Shown here: positions 32,770 to 42,679 of the stretch, in pieces
Position numbering within the stretch: the stretch's first letter is position 1
How the letters are laid out: each line of letters starts with the position of its first letter
Source of the DNA: Ochromonas danica
Lineage: Eukaryota; Sar; Chrysophyceae; Chromulinales; Chromulinaceae
Direction of reading: 5' to 3'
Length of the DNA stretch: 64,000 nt
NCBI GenBank assembly: GCA_015146655.1
Contig: VKHL01000009.1
Coordinates: 62,001-126,000 of the forward strand
The notes under the pieces: generated by a model
Database searches by the model: none
Told to the model about the DNA's origin: nothing
Seen by the model: only the letters and a program-made list of their open reading frames with translations
Position numbers and translations under genes: made by a program

Positions 32770-34473
32770 TTAAAGGTTGAAGAAGGTGTTATAGAACTTC
32801 TTGTAGTCAACAGAGCCGAAGCCGGTGAGAGGATCCCAACCGGAAGTGGCAGTGAAACCTTGATCGCAGCAAACAACCTTGCCACGACCAGCGCAGCAGT
32901 TATTCTTGCCAGAGGTGATATCGTTGGTGAGTGAAGATCCATACTTGTAGATAGCAGGGTTAACATAACCAAGAGCAGACTTGCCGGCCTTAAGACGGGC
33001 AGCGTTGACAAGGGAGATGAAGCCAGCAATGACAGGAGCAGAGGCGGAGGTTCCAGAAACAGCAGCAACAGAGCCACCAATGACGACCTCGTAGTTGTAG
33101 GCAGCAATGGAGACATCAGGATAACCTCTTCCAGTGGTGGAGTATCCGCTGACAGGCTTGTTAGCAGAAGTGAGACCATTGAAGTAGCCGCTGATAGCAG
33201 AGCTCTGGAAAGAAGGAGCAGTGAACTTAGTGGAGAATCCACCACCAGTTGTGATGATGCCACCATTGTCACTGGTGCAAGCAACTTCGGTCTTTCCACT
33301 CTCAGGGCCTTGAGTTCCACCGACAGCAACAACGTAAGGAGAGGTAGCAGGGAAAGAAGGGTTGTAGCCGCACTTCTTGGAGTTGCTGCGGGCCTGGAAG
33401 TTGGCGACACCATCATCACCAGAGCTGACAACAATGGTAACACCTTGGACACCAAGCTTCTGAGCCTCAGTGTTGAAGGAGTTGGCCATAGAGGTAGGGA
33501 TCTCGGGCTCAACAGCACCGTAAGACATGGAGTGAACCAAAGGAGGGTTCTCAGTCGCAGCAACGGATTTGATCCAGTGGAGGAAAGCATCCGATGATCC
33601 ATCATACCAGTAAGTGGTAGGAATACCCTGAGCAACAGCCATGATGTACTGAACATCCAAGTTGGCCTCAGCACAGTTGTTGCTGTCCTCGACACACTTG
33701 TCATCGCTGACGTAACCTCCAATATCGTTAGCAACAGCCTCGACGGGGATGTTGTACTTCTTCTGGAAGGTGGTCAGATCGTTAGGAGAGTAGTACTGCT
33801 CAAGGGACTCATAGAGACTCTGGCTGGCGAGACTGTTGCCAGTGTTGGAGGTGATGTGGTAGTAAGAGTTGAGGGTGGCAGGGACAATGGTTCCAGAAGC
33901 AGTGGAGTTCAACTCGCGAGGGTAGTGGAAAGCCTGGAAGTTGGAGCGAGGAGGAAGTTGCACGGTGTTGAATACAGCCTCGACGTGAGCAGAGATATCG
34001 GTGGGCACGGAGTAGTGCAGCGCGCGAGGAACGGAGGTCTTCTTCTCAACATGCTCGAACTCGTAGAAAGTGGTGGCGAAGAGCTTCTGCCAGAGAGAGA
34101 TAGGAGCCAAGGCAGTGATGTACTCGCCATAGGGAGTAGTGCGGATCACAGTAACACCTTGAGCCTCGAGGAACTGTTGGACAGCAGCGGTGCCGTCACG
34201 GTTGGCAGTGATGGCACCAACCTCACGGCGAGTGAGGTACTTGCCATACTTAGGGTTAGTAGGATCGGAGACTTCCATCAAGATTCTGTTGATCTGGTCC
34301 ATGTTCTTTTGCTTCACAGCAATGACAACCTCATGGAACTTCTCAGTATCAGCTTGTTGCTTGCGGACGTAGTCATCACGGAGCTCATGAAGAGAGCTTT
34401 CCATCTGCACATATTGTAAAGCAGAGGAGACCACAGCAAGAGCCAAGAGGACAAAGGCAGAGAACTTCTTCAT
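32770..34473 (-). CDS. TPP1: Sedolisin (tripeptidyl-peptidase 1-like) serine-carboxyl protease
   Basis: Acid protease, secreted or lysosomal, of MEROPS family S53; 567 residues in one exon. A signal peptide (KKFSAFVLLALAVVSSA) is followed by an activation propeptide to about residue 190 (SDPTNPKYGKYLTRREV is typical). The catalytic domain shows the glutamate-aspartate pair in EANLDVQYIMA, the oxyanion aspartate in VSSGDDG, and the serine in SGTSASAPV (about residue 474). The C-terminal GWDPLTGFGSVD with the preceding ND segment forms the Ca2+ site. Length matches human TPP1. The even, C-rich codon choice suggests high expression, as expected for a digestive enzyme in a phagotroph. It shares a 260-bp divergent promoter with the dynein light-chain gene. 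Confidence 0.95.
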   Translation of the reverse strand: MKKFSAFVLLALAVVSSALQYVQMESSLHELRDDYVRKQQADTEKFHEVVIAVKQKNMDQINRILMEVSDPTNPKYGKYLTRREVGAITANRDGTAAVQQFLEAQGVTVIRTTPYGEYITALAPISLWQKLFATTFYEFEHVEKKTSVPRALHYSVPTDISAHVEAVFNTVQLPPRSNFQAFHYPRELNSTASGTIVPATLNSYYHITSNTGNSLASQSLYESLEQYYSPNDLTTFQKKYNIPVEAVANDIGGYVSDDKCVEDSNNCAEANLDVQYIMAVAQGIPTTYWYDGSSDAFLHWIKSVAATENPPLVHSMSYGAVEPEIPTSMANSFNTEAQKLGVQGVTIVVSSGDDGVANFQARSNSKKCGYNPSFPATSPYVVAVGGTQGPESGKTEVACTSDNGGIITTGGGFSTKFTAPSFQSSAISGYFNGLTSANKPVSGYSTTGRGYPDVSIAAYNYEVVIGGSVAAVSGTSASAPVIAGFISLVNAARLKAGKSALGYVNPAIYKYGSSLTNDITSGKNNCCAGRGKVVCCDQGFTATSGWDPLTGFGSVDYKKFYNTFFNL

Positions 34474-34733
34474 TGTTTGGATGGGAAGGGGATGGGATTT
34501 GATTATGATCCACCAGGTGAAGCCAAACAGTGCGAACTTGAGGTGAAGAAGAAGTCCCGGATCCGGGAAGAAGACGGCCCAGCTGGGGGACTTCCCCGAA
34601 ATCTTCTTGGGATTTCACGCCGTTCTCATGGTTCGTTTGTCCATCTGCGAAAAGCGCGTTTATTTTCCAATGGGGAAGAAACGGTTTCATGGGACGGATA
34701 GACATCGTCTCAGTCAATTGAGCTGCTGTTGTC
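34474..34733. promoter_or_regulatory. Divergent promoter, sedolisin / dynein light chain
   Basis: This 260-bp gap separates opposite-facing genes. It holds a perfect 12-bp palindrome, CCCGGATCCGGG (34,557-34,568), plus purine-rich stretches. The palindrome could be a transcription-factor site, but no factor is named. Confidence 0.45.
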
Positions 34734-35165
34734 ATGGATGAAACTTCTGATGAGGTTAGCCTTCTCCTTTGCTTCTTGTATACTCTCTGTCTGTATGAAC
34801 TGTGGTTAACTTTGATAATGACTGAGTAGGTAACATTTATCCCGGAGACTGTCGAGCCCATCTGTTATGATGCTATCGAGGCAGTCATCAAGGACAAGAC
34901 CTACAATGAGGCCTTAGTGGCCAAGTGGGTGGATGATATCTGTTCGCGTATTACCAAAGAGCTTGTAGAGATGAACAAGCCCTTCAAGTATCTTGTCTCT
35001 TGTATGATCATGCAGAAGAACGGCGCGGGTGTGCATCTGGCGCATTCTTGTTTCTGGGACCGCACCAATGACAACACTGTGGTGGCCAAGTGGCCAAGCG
35101 ATCGGCGGAAAGATCCCAACGCTCGTATGGTGGCCATTGTCACTATCTTTGGCGTGGCATTCTAA
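34734..35165 (+). CDS. DYNLT1: Dynein light chain, Tctex-type
   Basis: Light chain of cytoplasmic dynein, which moves cargo to microtubule minus ends and, with dynein-2, returns IFT trains. Two exons (34734-34754 and 34830-35165) give 118 residues, close to the family's 113. The conserved core KPFKYLVSCMIMQKNGAGVH followed by SCFWD is nearly that of animal DYNLT1, and the end IVTIFGVAF matches the last beta-strand. The first exon codes only seven residues (MDETSDE). Confidence 0.95.
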
Positions 35166-35246
35166 TGCCATGTCTGCCCCTGCTGTACAAATAAACCAAT
35201 CAATCACTCTGTCTACGGTGTCTACATCACAACAATCTTCTTAGGA

Positions 35247-37010
35247 TTACCACTTGCGCGAAGCGAAACCGCCTCTGCCGCCAAAATTTCCACCTCCTCC
35301 ACCACCATAACTACCTCCGCTACCGAAACCACCTCCTCGTCCTCCACCACCTCTTCCACGGCCTCCGCCTCCTCTTCCGCCACGACCGCCTCCGAATCCC
35401 CGGCCGTAACCTCCTCCTCCACCGCCACCACGACGACGATCGAACCGTAGGAGTTCATCAGGAACCTCTTGACCAGCTCGATTGAGGACACCAATGAGCT
35501 CCGAACCGCGCTTTGCATCGCCCTCGGTGAAAAAGGTGTAGGCCTTGCCCTCCGCTCCGCCACGAGCAGTTCGTCCAATGCGATGCACATAATCCTCCAC
35601 GCCATTCATACCGCCAGGGAAGTCATAGTTAATGACCACTTCAATGTCCTTGACATCAAGACCTCGAGCAGCAACATCGGTGGCAACAAGGATGGTAAGA
35701 CGTCCCCGCTTGAAGGAGTCCATGACACGAGTTCGCTGGAACTGTTGCTTGTCGCCATGAAGGGAGTCAACAGAGTAACCTGCCTGCCACAACTCATTCG
35801 CCAAGTGATCACAAGAAGACTTGCGAGAGACGAAAATGATTGTCTTGGGAGCCTTGAGAGGATCGCCGCTGGCATTGAGCTCTTTCAGAACTTCCTTGAG
35901 CTTGCCGCTCTTTTCGTCCTCCCTCACCACCAAGACCTTCTGCAAGATGGCCTTGTTAGCATTGAGATTATTTATGTCTCCGAAGCGAATCTCCACGGGA
36001 TTAGTGAGGAAATCGCGAGCCAGTGTCTGAACCTCACGTGGCCAGGTGGCGGTGAAGAACATCGTCTGCCTCTGTGCGGGCACCTTGGCGATAATGGTGC
36101 GAATCTGAGGTTCAAATCCCATATCCAACATACGATCTGCCTCGTCAAGGACAAGAAAGAGCACCTTCGAGAGATCGACTGCCCTCATCTCGATGATATC
36201 GTTCAGACGGCCAGGTGTAGCAATGAGAATCTCCACACCCTGACGAAGTCTCTGGATTTGCAGGGTTTTCGGTGATCCACCATAGACACAAGCAGAACGA
36301 ATATCAGAAGTACGACCGAACTTGACCGCTTCCTCCTGAATTTGGACAGCCAACTCGCGTGTAGGGGCTAAGACAAGGATGCCAGGAGGACCACGAGGAC
36401 GACCGTGAGAATGAGTCAATAAACGATGGAAAGCAGGTAACAAAAATCCACAAGTCTTGCCAGATCCTGTTTTAGCAACAGTGATAACATCTCGACCTTG
36501 TAGAGCGATGGGCCAGGATTGTGCTTGAGTGGGTGTGGGATGTTCAAAACCCGCGGCATCCAAAGCACGACGAATATGTGCGGAAAAAGGTGTGTCCGTA
36601 AAGGACGTCATTGGGTTAGGACAACTGAAATCGCCTCTCTCATCAGCGTCCTTACCCAAGACAGTGATCTGATGCAGGCGACGGAAATCATCGCCATCTT
36701 GGGAAGGTAACAATCGGAAATGCTCATCAGCATCAGACATTGACCTTGTACGCACTCTTCGACTGAGGTGCTCATCTTGTTGACCTTCTTCAGCTAATTC
36801 TTTGTCGGCAGACTTTCTTTTTTTCTCTTTAGGCTTCTCAGTGGTGGACGAGTTATTCGACGATGAAGGACGAGATTCTTCTTCTTCTTCTTCATCACGC
36901 TTCCGCTTCTTCTTTTCCTTGCGGGAAGAGTCTTCATCTGTACGATCAATAATAGCTTCAGACTTCTCTGAAGACTGCTTCCTCTTCTTCTTCTCTTCTT
37001 TGTCACTCAT
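35247..37010 (-). CDS. DBP2: DEAD-box RNA helicase (DDX5/DBP2 group)
   Basis: ATP-dependent RNA helicase of 587 residues in one exon. Residues 1-80 are charged and low-complexity (K, E, R and S runs). The Q motif with PTPTQAQSWPIALQGRD leads to Walker A AKTGSGKT (about 175), APTRELAVQ, TPGRLND, DEADRML (about 290) and FFTATWP; this last motif, with T for S, replaces SAT. The second RecA domain has VSRKSSCDHLA, ATDVAARGLDV and HRIGRTARGG (about 476). The last 70 residues are a glycine-rich RGG tail that binds RNA. The layout matches DDX5/DBP2, which acts in transcription, splicing and ribosome assembly. The start is taken at MSDKEEKK. Confidence 0.95.
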   Translation of the reverse strand: MSDKEEKKKRKQSSEKSEAIIDRTDEDSSRKEKKKRKRDEEEEEESRPSSSNNSSTTEKPKEKKRKSADKELAEEGQQDEHLSRRVRTRSMSDADEHFRLLPSQDGDDFRRLHQITVLGKDADERGDFSCPNPMTSFTDTPFSAHIRRALDAAGFEHPTPTQAQSWPIALQGRDVITVAKTGSGKTCGFLLPAFHRLLTHSHGRPRGPPGILVLAPTRELAVQIQEEAVKFGRTSDIRSACVYGGSPKTLQIQRLRQGVEILIATPGRLNDIIEMRAVDLSKVLFLVLDEADRMLDMGFEPQIRTIIAKVPAQRQTMFFTATWPREVQTLARDFLTNPVEIRFGDINNLNANKAILQKVLVVREDEKSGKLKEVLKELNASGDPLKAPKTIIFVSRKSSCDHLANELWQAGYSVDSLHGDKQQFQRTRVMDSFKRGRLTILVATDVAARGLDVKDIEVVINYDFPGGMNGVEDYVHRIGRTARGGAEGKAYTFFTEGDAKRGSELIGVLNRAGQEVPDELLRFDRRRGGGGGGGYGRGFGGGRGGRGGGGRGRGGGGRGGGFGSGGSYGGGGGGNFGGRGGFASRKW

Positions 37011-37303
37011 GGTTGTTGTTTGTTGGTTGTGAGGGATGCAGAGGTTTTGGCGATGAGAATTGAATGGAGCGGCCAAGAGCCGTTTTTCCAGAAGCTTCTC
37101 CTTCTCTCCAGCTGTTTATTAACTTAATAGCGTCCAAACAATACGCACATAGACATGTTGAATATAGTACTTTAGGTCACCATCCCCACACCAACCATCA
37201 TTATCAAACATCATTCCATGGAAAAGAAATGTCGCCTTCACAGCGTTCATTTATCTCGTATTACCTCGACACACATCACCACCCACATCACTCACCGATA
37301 GTT

Positions 37304-39522
37304 TCAGAGATTGAACTGGCATAAAGCCAAGGCAAAGGCTTGCACGGCATTGAAAGGTGCTTTGTAATCCAAATGGAAGACATCTTCGTCAACCTTACCG
37401 AATTGACAAAGCACGTTGTCAATGTTGCTACTGTGGACAATCTGGAAATTCTTGACAGAGGGAAGATTGACACGACCGAAGAAGTTCAGACGATAGTTAC
37501 CATTCTCTAGCACTGGCTCCTTCGTTTCCATCATCATCAAGCCATCGGGAATAGCTCTTCGATTATCTAAGATCTCTAGTAGCAGGTCTGGTAGAGACTC
37601 TACCCCATAGTTGGCTTGTGCACTCACACCCTCTACTGTACCAGTCACTTCACACGGAACAGGAACAAGAATCTTCATTTTACGCGGTTGATTTCCATCC
37701 TTCAACTGGCCCAATAATGTCACTCGATCAAATGATATGCCAGCTATTTCCTCTTTGTCCGCCTTGTGACTAAGAAGAGAATACTCCGTGCGGTTGGTAT
37801 TTTTGGCCCGTAGCTTTCCCAGATAGTTGCCTGCTTTCTTGGACAACTTCGATCCAGCTTGACCACGAGTCATGTCAAAAAGGTGATAATTGGAGGTGCG
37901 ATTAAGACTCATTTTTCGAGCAATAATGAGTGTACGACGAGGCTCTTCCAAAACGAGCTCGTACTGTGGGTAGAGCTTTCCTTGCATGGAGGTGCGATCG
38001 CGCAGTACCGTGCATTGAATATGTTGACACCGAAGGCCTCGCGGATGAGCAACCAAGACAAACGAAGGCTTGCCCTGCCCACTGCTGCTGGGTGCAGTTG
38101 TTCCTGCTGTGTTATTGCTCTGCTCTCCCAACTCTTCTTCCTGTGGTTGAGCTTTACCAGAGAGCGAAGGAGGATTCCAAACACGATGAAACATGCCATC
38201 CGCCGGTACGCGACCAGGCTTGTTCATTGTGTCAGGAGTCTCGTTACTGCTGCCACGGGGCCTGTTACCAAATGTGACATGGCTGACTCCAATCTGTGCT
38301 CCTCGATCGTCTTCACTTCCACGCCGCTTGGTAGCATAATCCTCCAACGGCTTGTTCGATGCTCGTTGGGAGGGTTCGTTAGAACCAGACTCGTCAATCT
38401 CCTCGAAATCATTCTCATCTTCTCCTTCATCTTCTCCATTCGCAATGTTTCTATCCTCCTCATCACTAACCTCCTTATCTCGTTCCTTCCTCTCTCTCCC
38501 ACCTTTCACTACTTTTCCAGTTGATAGATCTTCGTCTCGACTGTAACGATCATGCTGATCACGACGATGTCTGCTGATAGGTGCTGTGGATTGCTTCGGC
38601 TTCTCTGGACGATAATTCTCATCTAACAAAGCACTGCCTCGAGGACGTCTACGATCTGTATTATCCCGTCCAGACCCACTTTCGACTTCTCTCTCTTCAT
38701 CACGCAGACGACGACCCACCTCACTGTCCGTGCGCTTCCTAGGTCGAGGAGGTGTCCCCAAATCTGCTTGAGCAGCAGCCCAAGCGTTCGACTTGGTCCA
38801 GCTCTGCCCGCTGCCTCGAAGATCTCCTGCCTTCCCATCTTCACCTCCATCTTCATGCTCTTCCTCATCATGGGAGTCTTTAGATTTACGCATTCCTCCA
38901 TTCTTTGTCCATTCATTGGAACGACGATTCTGATTTTGGTTTTGGTTTTGATCGCGATAGTTCACGGCCTCTACTCCCTCAGAGGCGAGCGACTTTGACC
39001 TGGGCGGTCGCTCATAAGGTTGAGCAGACCTGGGGACAAAAGTAGCCGATCGCTCCTTTGTCTCTATGCGGCTCTGAGGACGAGGTAGAGTGCGCACCCG
39101 AGTAGGAACAGCTTCTGCCTCATCTTGTCCTACCATGGTATCACTGCGTCCATTTTTATGAGGAATCTCATGGCGAGAGTTGGTTTGACGGGGACTGCCA
39201 TCATCATTCCTGCCAGTCGAAGCTGAGGGTCTGCGTCGTCCACCAGGTCCACCAGGTCCACGATGATGTTTGTTGTTGTCATCGGAGTCGTTGGAAGAGT
39301 GCGCGTCTCGGTGCTGCGAAGATCCTGCTCGATCTCTGCTCGTGTTCGCAGATAATGACTTGCGATTGTTACGCCCAGTTTCCTCCTCTTCATCAGAATC
39401 ATCTTGAAATTTATTTATCCTGCAGAGAGTTCAAATTGAGCAAAAGACAAACTTTAGTCATTCAAATAATAAAAACAAAGCAGAAATAATACACCTCACC
39501 ATCTCCCTTGACCTCTTGACAT
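37304..39522 (-). CDS. TULP: Tubby-like protein
   Basis: Phosphoinositide-binding protein of 712 residues that, in animals, carries membrane proteins into cilia with IFT-A. A tiny first exon (39522-39500, MSRGQGRW) joins in phase to one long exon (39419-37304). Residues 8-450 are disordered and highly charged, with R, S, D, E and Q-rich runs and NQNQNQN. The tubby domain fills about 457-712: FVLVAHPRGLRCQHIQCTVL, RRTLIIARKMSLNRTSNYHL, and the end DVFHLDYKAPFNAVQAFALA, which forms the buried helix and last strand. A start at the internal ATG 39,136 is also possible, but the spliced start keeps one frame from an ATG at the divergent promoter. Confidence 0.93.
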
Positions 39523-39779
39523 CTCTATGAAAGACTTATTGGATGGGGATGGCCTTCTTCCTCTTCTTTTGTTGAGGTTGTTGAGTGGAAGCAACAAATC
39601 AAATTCAATGCTTTTGTTGGGATTGCATCAGCTTGGCAACGGACTGACGAAAAACGAAAAAGTCACCCGATGAGGCCAAAAACGCATTGGATATTGCGCG
39701 GGAAGTAATAACTGCCGCAGGAAACCAAAACCAACAATGAAAATGAGCATAATTCGTTTGTTGTGAAGAAGCTGACTCA
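39523..39779. promoter_or_regulatory. Divergent promoter, tubby gene / unknown gene
   Basis: This 257-bp gap separates the tubby start from an opposite-facing gene. It is AT-rich in its right half. It must contain both promoters; I see no named element. Confidence 0.4.
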
Positions 39780-40532
39780 ATGAGTGATCAGAGAAGTGAA
39801 GAAGATTGGGAATCTTTATTAAATGGGGAGTGGATGGACTGGTCTCCTTCAATGCCAATGCTTCCCAATCTTGATCCTCCTCCAAAGAAGCGTGTTCGAA
39901 GAGTTAATCGCAGTCCCTTCCCACGTATTGTGAAGGCCGATATACGGCGTAAATACCCAACGATGTTTGTGAACGTGCTGAATATGGTAGATGCTGATGC
40001 ATCAAGGAAGTTCTTTGAAACCTATTGTGTAGGCAGCTGTCAGCTTATCGATACTGTGGATGGGGAGTCAGGTCATGGAACTTCTTTGGGAATGAAGCCT
40101 GTCATAAAGACTGGTATCGATGGACTTCTTTATTTCGTTAAAACCTTCACTTGGATCTCTGATGCGATTGTGACAAAAGAACGGTCTGTAATTGAGCAGG
40201 AATTGTACATGCCGGGTTGTAAAGTGAGAATTGGGAACAGATGGAAAGTTACTTTACCTCCTTCCTATGATGTGGAGTATATCGATATCGAAGGAAATCG
40301 TCAAGTAATTCCTGAATATTGTATCGATACCCTTCGTTTCAATGGTCGTATCCACCCGCAGTCCACTATCACTCCAATCCGCAATACTCGAAGTACCAGC
40401 TTTGCGTGCATTGAAATAAGCGGTGAGATGATCTTACATCTTGACAACGACCACCGCATCTATAAGATCGAAAATAGTGGCGTGGTGGTGTCTTGTGTGA
40501 ACAAGTCCGCTGCAGAGTTACAAGTAAAGTAA
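39780..40532 (+). CDS. Unrecognised 250-residue protein
   Basis: One-exon gene for 250 residues. The first 45 residues are acidic and then basic (PPPKKRVRRVNRSPFPR, a possible nuclear signal). The rest looks folded: KADIRRKYPTMFVNVLNMVD, then a helix with FFETYC, then alternating hydrophobic strands (LLYFVKTFTWISDAIV, ACIEISGEMILHLDNDHRI). The helix-then-curved-sheet order recalls NTF2/SnoaL-like folds, where FFxxY opens the cone, but this is a weak guess. No membrane segment or signal peptide is present. It is divergent from the tubby gene. Confidence 0.65.
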   Translation: MSDQRSEEDWESLLNGEWMDWSPSMPMLPNLDPPPKKRVRRVNRSPFPRIVKADIRRKYPTMFVNVLNMVDADASRKFFETYCVGSCQLIDTVDGESGHGTSLGMKPVIKTGIDGLLYFVKTFTWISDAIVTKERSVIEQELYMPGCKVRIGNRWKVTLPPSYDVEYIDIEGNRQVIPEYCIDTLRFNGRIHPQSTITPIRNTRSTSFACIEISGEMILHLDNDHRIYKIENSGVVVSCVNKSAAELQVK

Positions 40533-41359
40533 TGGCTGCATGTGATTTCTACGTATTATGAAATGAGATGATAAATTTTGATGCTTATATGCTTATTTTA
40601 TGTAGTTATGTGAGGTCATTTGATTGTGTGGTCTTTTCTTGTGAGTTAAGTCAACTCTTTAGTGCTTGTGAGGGTGTTAAGGTTTTGACTTTCTATTCAC
40701 TTCTCATTTCTTTGGGAGCTTCTAGCAGAGCCCGTTTTCGCTTAATTAACAAAAGCTGCTGTATTCTGACTGACTGACTGAAGTTGATCTGCTTTGTTTG
40801 CATTAACTAATATCACTGCTGGCTCGGATGGACTGGTGCGGTATGATTTAGCTCTCACACAGAGTACCCTGCAGAAAATATGTAATATGCCTTTTCCAAT
40901 AAACACATTTCGATAGCGTTTCTGCAAGACAGTGGAGTCCTCTTAAGTTAACAGCTGATCTTACGCTAAAAATAGATATCAACAATAGATGGATTTATCT
41001 AACATTACGTGCATTATACAGCATTGACCATAAATTCCTTGCAAGGTGCAAACACAAGTTGTCTTGAGTTTATCGAAGGTTTTAAGATGGAAAACGCGTT
41101 GTTTCCTCCACCTCTTCCTAGAAACATCTAATCATCTAATCCAATCAGATCTCAAAATATCAGATCTCATTTCGATTTCACTTTCTCAAACAAAACATCT
41201 TAACAGTAGCACCCCTTGTTGGACGGTTTAACTGATATTGTGATGGAAGAAAGAGAAATGCACTGCATTCTACCCGCATTGATCTGGAGAATAAAACACA
41301 ATTGAAATCCTTCCCATTCTCAAGATAGTTATCAATAACAAACATCGAAATAAAACAAA
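40533..41359. other. Intergenic region before the reductase gene
   Basis: About 830 bp without a clear gene. The right part carries one copy (41,069-41,132) of an element found again before the QPRT gene. The left part holds the 3' UTR of the 250-residue protein's gene. Confidence 0.5.
41069..41132 (+). promoter_or_regulatory. Upstream 64-bp element with AACGCGTT, copy 1
   Basis: By eye about 86 percent identical to 42,589-42,652. Shared cores are AACGCGTT, then TTCCTCCACCTCTTCC, then CATCTAAT. It lies 228 bp before the reductase ATG. ACGCGT is the core of the yeast MCB site; whether a similar factor works here is unknown. Confidence 0.6.
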
Positions 41360-42406
41360 ATGGTTCTTTCAAAGAGTTTGATTCTTGCAGAACATGTGGA
41401 TGAAGGAATCCCTCAAAATCATCATTTTCGCGTTGAAGAGAAAGAAGTCAACATTGAAGATCTCAAGGCATCTCTCACAGAAGAAAGTATTCTAGTGCAT
41501 CTTTCTGTTGTATCTGCTGATCCTTATCTTCGTGGAACCATCAAGAACACTGGCACTATTAAACCAGGCCATCCTATGGCTTGCTATACTGCTGGAATCG
41601 TGCTAGCTTCCAAAAATCCCGCCTGGGTTGAAGGTGATTTCATTGGTGCTAATTTGCCTGTTATTAGCGTGCAAATCGTGACCGCGGAGATGCTTGCACG
41701 CACTCGCGTCTGGAAGTTGACTGGATATGTCGACAACTCTAACATCTCTTATGGTATTGGCATCTTGGGTTCAACTGGATCAACTGCCTACGGTGGCATT
41801 GAAGGCATCTTACGTCCTAATCCAGGAGAGACGATCTTCATCTCTGCTGCCTCTGGTGCGGTGGGTGGTCTGGCGGGTATGATTGCTAAGCATAAGTATG
41901 GTTGCAAGGTGATCGGGTCTGCTGGAGGCCCTGAGAAGTGTGCCTTTGTGAAGTCTTTCTATGGTTATGACCATTGTATTGACTACAAGGAGGTCTATAG
42001 TGCTGAAGATCTTATCGCCAAGGTGAGAGAAGTGGCTCCTGAAGGCATTGACATGTACTTTGAGAATGTTGGAGGCATTCATTTCGAAGCAGCTCTGAAG
42101 CTGTTGCGTCCTCGTGGCCGCATTGCTATTTGTGGTCAGATTGCTGAATACAACAAGAAGGATATCCCAACTTATCAGTTGAACACCATGGGTATGATCT
42201 ATACCCAGCAACGCATTGAAGGATTTGTTTGTGGTGAGTGGTTGACTGGACAAAAAGGCAATTTCCACGCAGACATGTCTGCTTGGTTAAAGGAAGGCAA
42301 GGTTCGTGCTCAAGAGACTGTCTTCCATGGTCTTCAAGCTTGGCCTGAGGCTTTCCAGTCCTTGTTCACTGGAAAGAGCCTGGGCAAAGTGGTGGTCTTT
42401 ATTTAA
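41360..42406 (+). CDS. Medium-chain NADP-dependent oxidoreductase (PTGR / alkenal reductase type)
   Basis: Predicted 348-residue soluble enzyme that reduces carbon-carbon double bonds of enals or enones with NADPH, as leukotriene B4 12-hydroxydehydrogenase and plant double-bond reductases do. The N-terminal GroES-like fold has LSVVSADPYLRGTI. The Rossmann part has ISAASGAVGGLAGMIAKH (the AxxGxxG nucleotide loop), GSAGGPEKCAF, GIDMYFENVGG and GRIAICGQIAEYN; these are family signatures. No zinc ligands are seen, as expected for this branch. The gene has one exon and the ATG at 41,360 follows an A-rich leader (TAAAACAAAATGG). Confidence 0.93.
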   Translation: MVLSKSLILAEHVDEGIPQNHHFRVEEKEVNIEDLKASLTEESILVHLSVVSADPYLRGTIKNTGTIKPGHPMACYTAGIVLASKNPAWVEGDFIGANLPVISVQIVTAEMLARTRVWKLTGYVDNSNISYGIGILGSTGSTAYGGIEGILRPNPGETIFISAASGAVGGLAGMIAKHKYGCKVIGSAGGPEKCAFVKSFYGYDHCIDYKEVYSAEDLIAKVREVAPEGIDMYFENVGGIHFEAALKLLRPRGRIAICGQIAEYNKKDIPTYQLNTMGMIYTQQRIEGFVCGEWLTGQKGNFHADMSAWLKEGKVRAQETVFHGLQAWPEAFQSLFTGKSLGKVVVFI

Positions 42407-42588
42407 AACAGACTGAAGTGAATAGGTAGTGTAACTAGTAGGCCACTTAGCTTAGGGTAGCTTAGCTTGGGACCGTGACTTTTTTTAATTGTAAATAAGT
42501 TTAGTTCATACCTTCTTACTAAATTTCCTTCTTGGAATCGAGATGGACTCCACGTGAGTCGCACGTTTAACCTCCACATAGAATGTTG

Positions 42589-42652
42589 TTTATTGAAGGT
42601 TTCAAGCTGTTAAACGCGTTATTCCTCCACCTCTTCCCAGTAGCATCTAATT
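42589..42652 (+). promoter_or_regulatory. Upstream 64-bp element with AACGCGTT, copy 2
   Basis: Second copy of the element at 41,069-41,132, here only 28 bp before the QPRT start codon. Sharing it between two metabolic genes suggests common control or a duplicated promoter piece. Confidence 0.6.
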
Positions 42653-42679
42653 TTCATTGTGGACTTACTCGTCAGTAGA

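Noticed and set aside
32754-33734. 326-codon minus-strand frame over the sedolisin gene
   Set aside because: It is a shifted frame of the sedolisin coding sequence without family marks; the real frame has a signal peptide and all catalytic motifs.
36105-36125. GGTTCAAATCCC, a tRNA T-arm look-alike
   Set aside because: It lies inside the DEAD-box helicase coding region, and no cloverleaf can be drawn around it.
41069-41132. A short peptide (MENALFPPPLPRNI) in upstream element copy 1
   Set aside because: The matching region of copy 2 has a one-base length difference and no conserved frame, so the element is better explained as non-coding.
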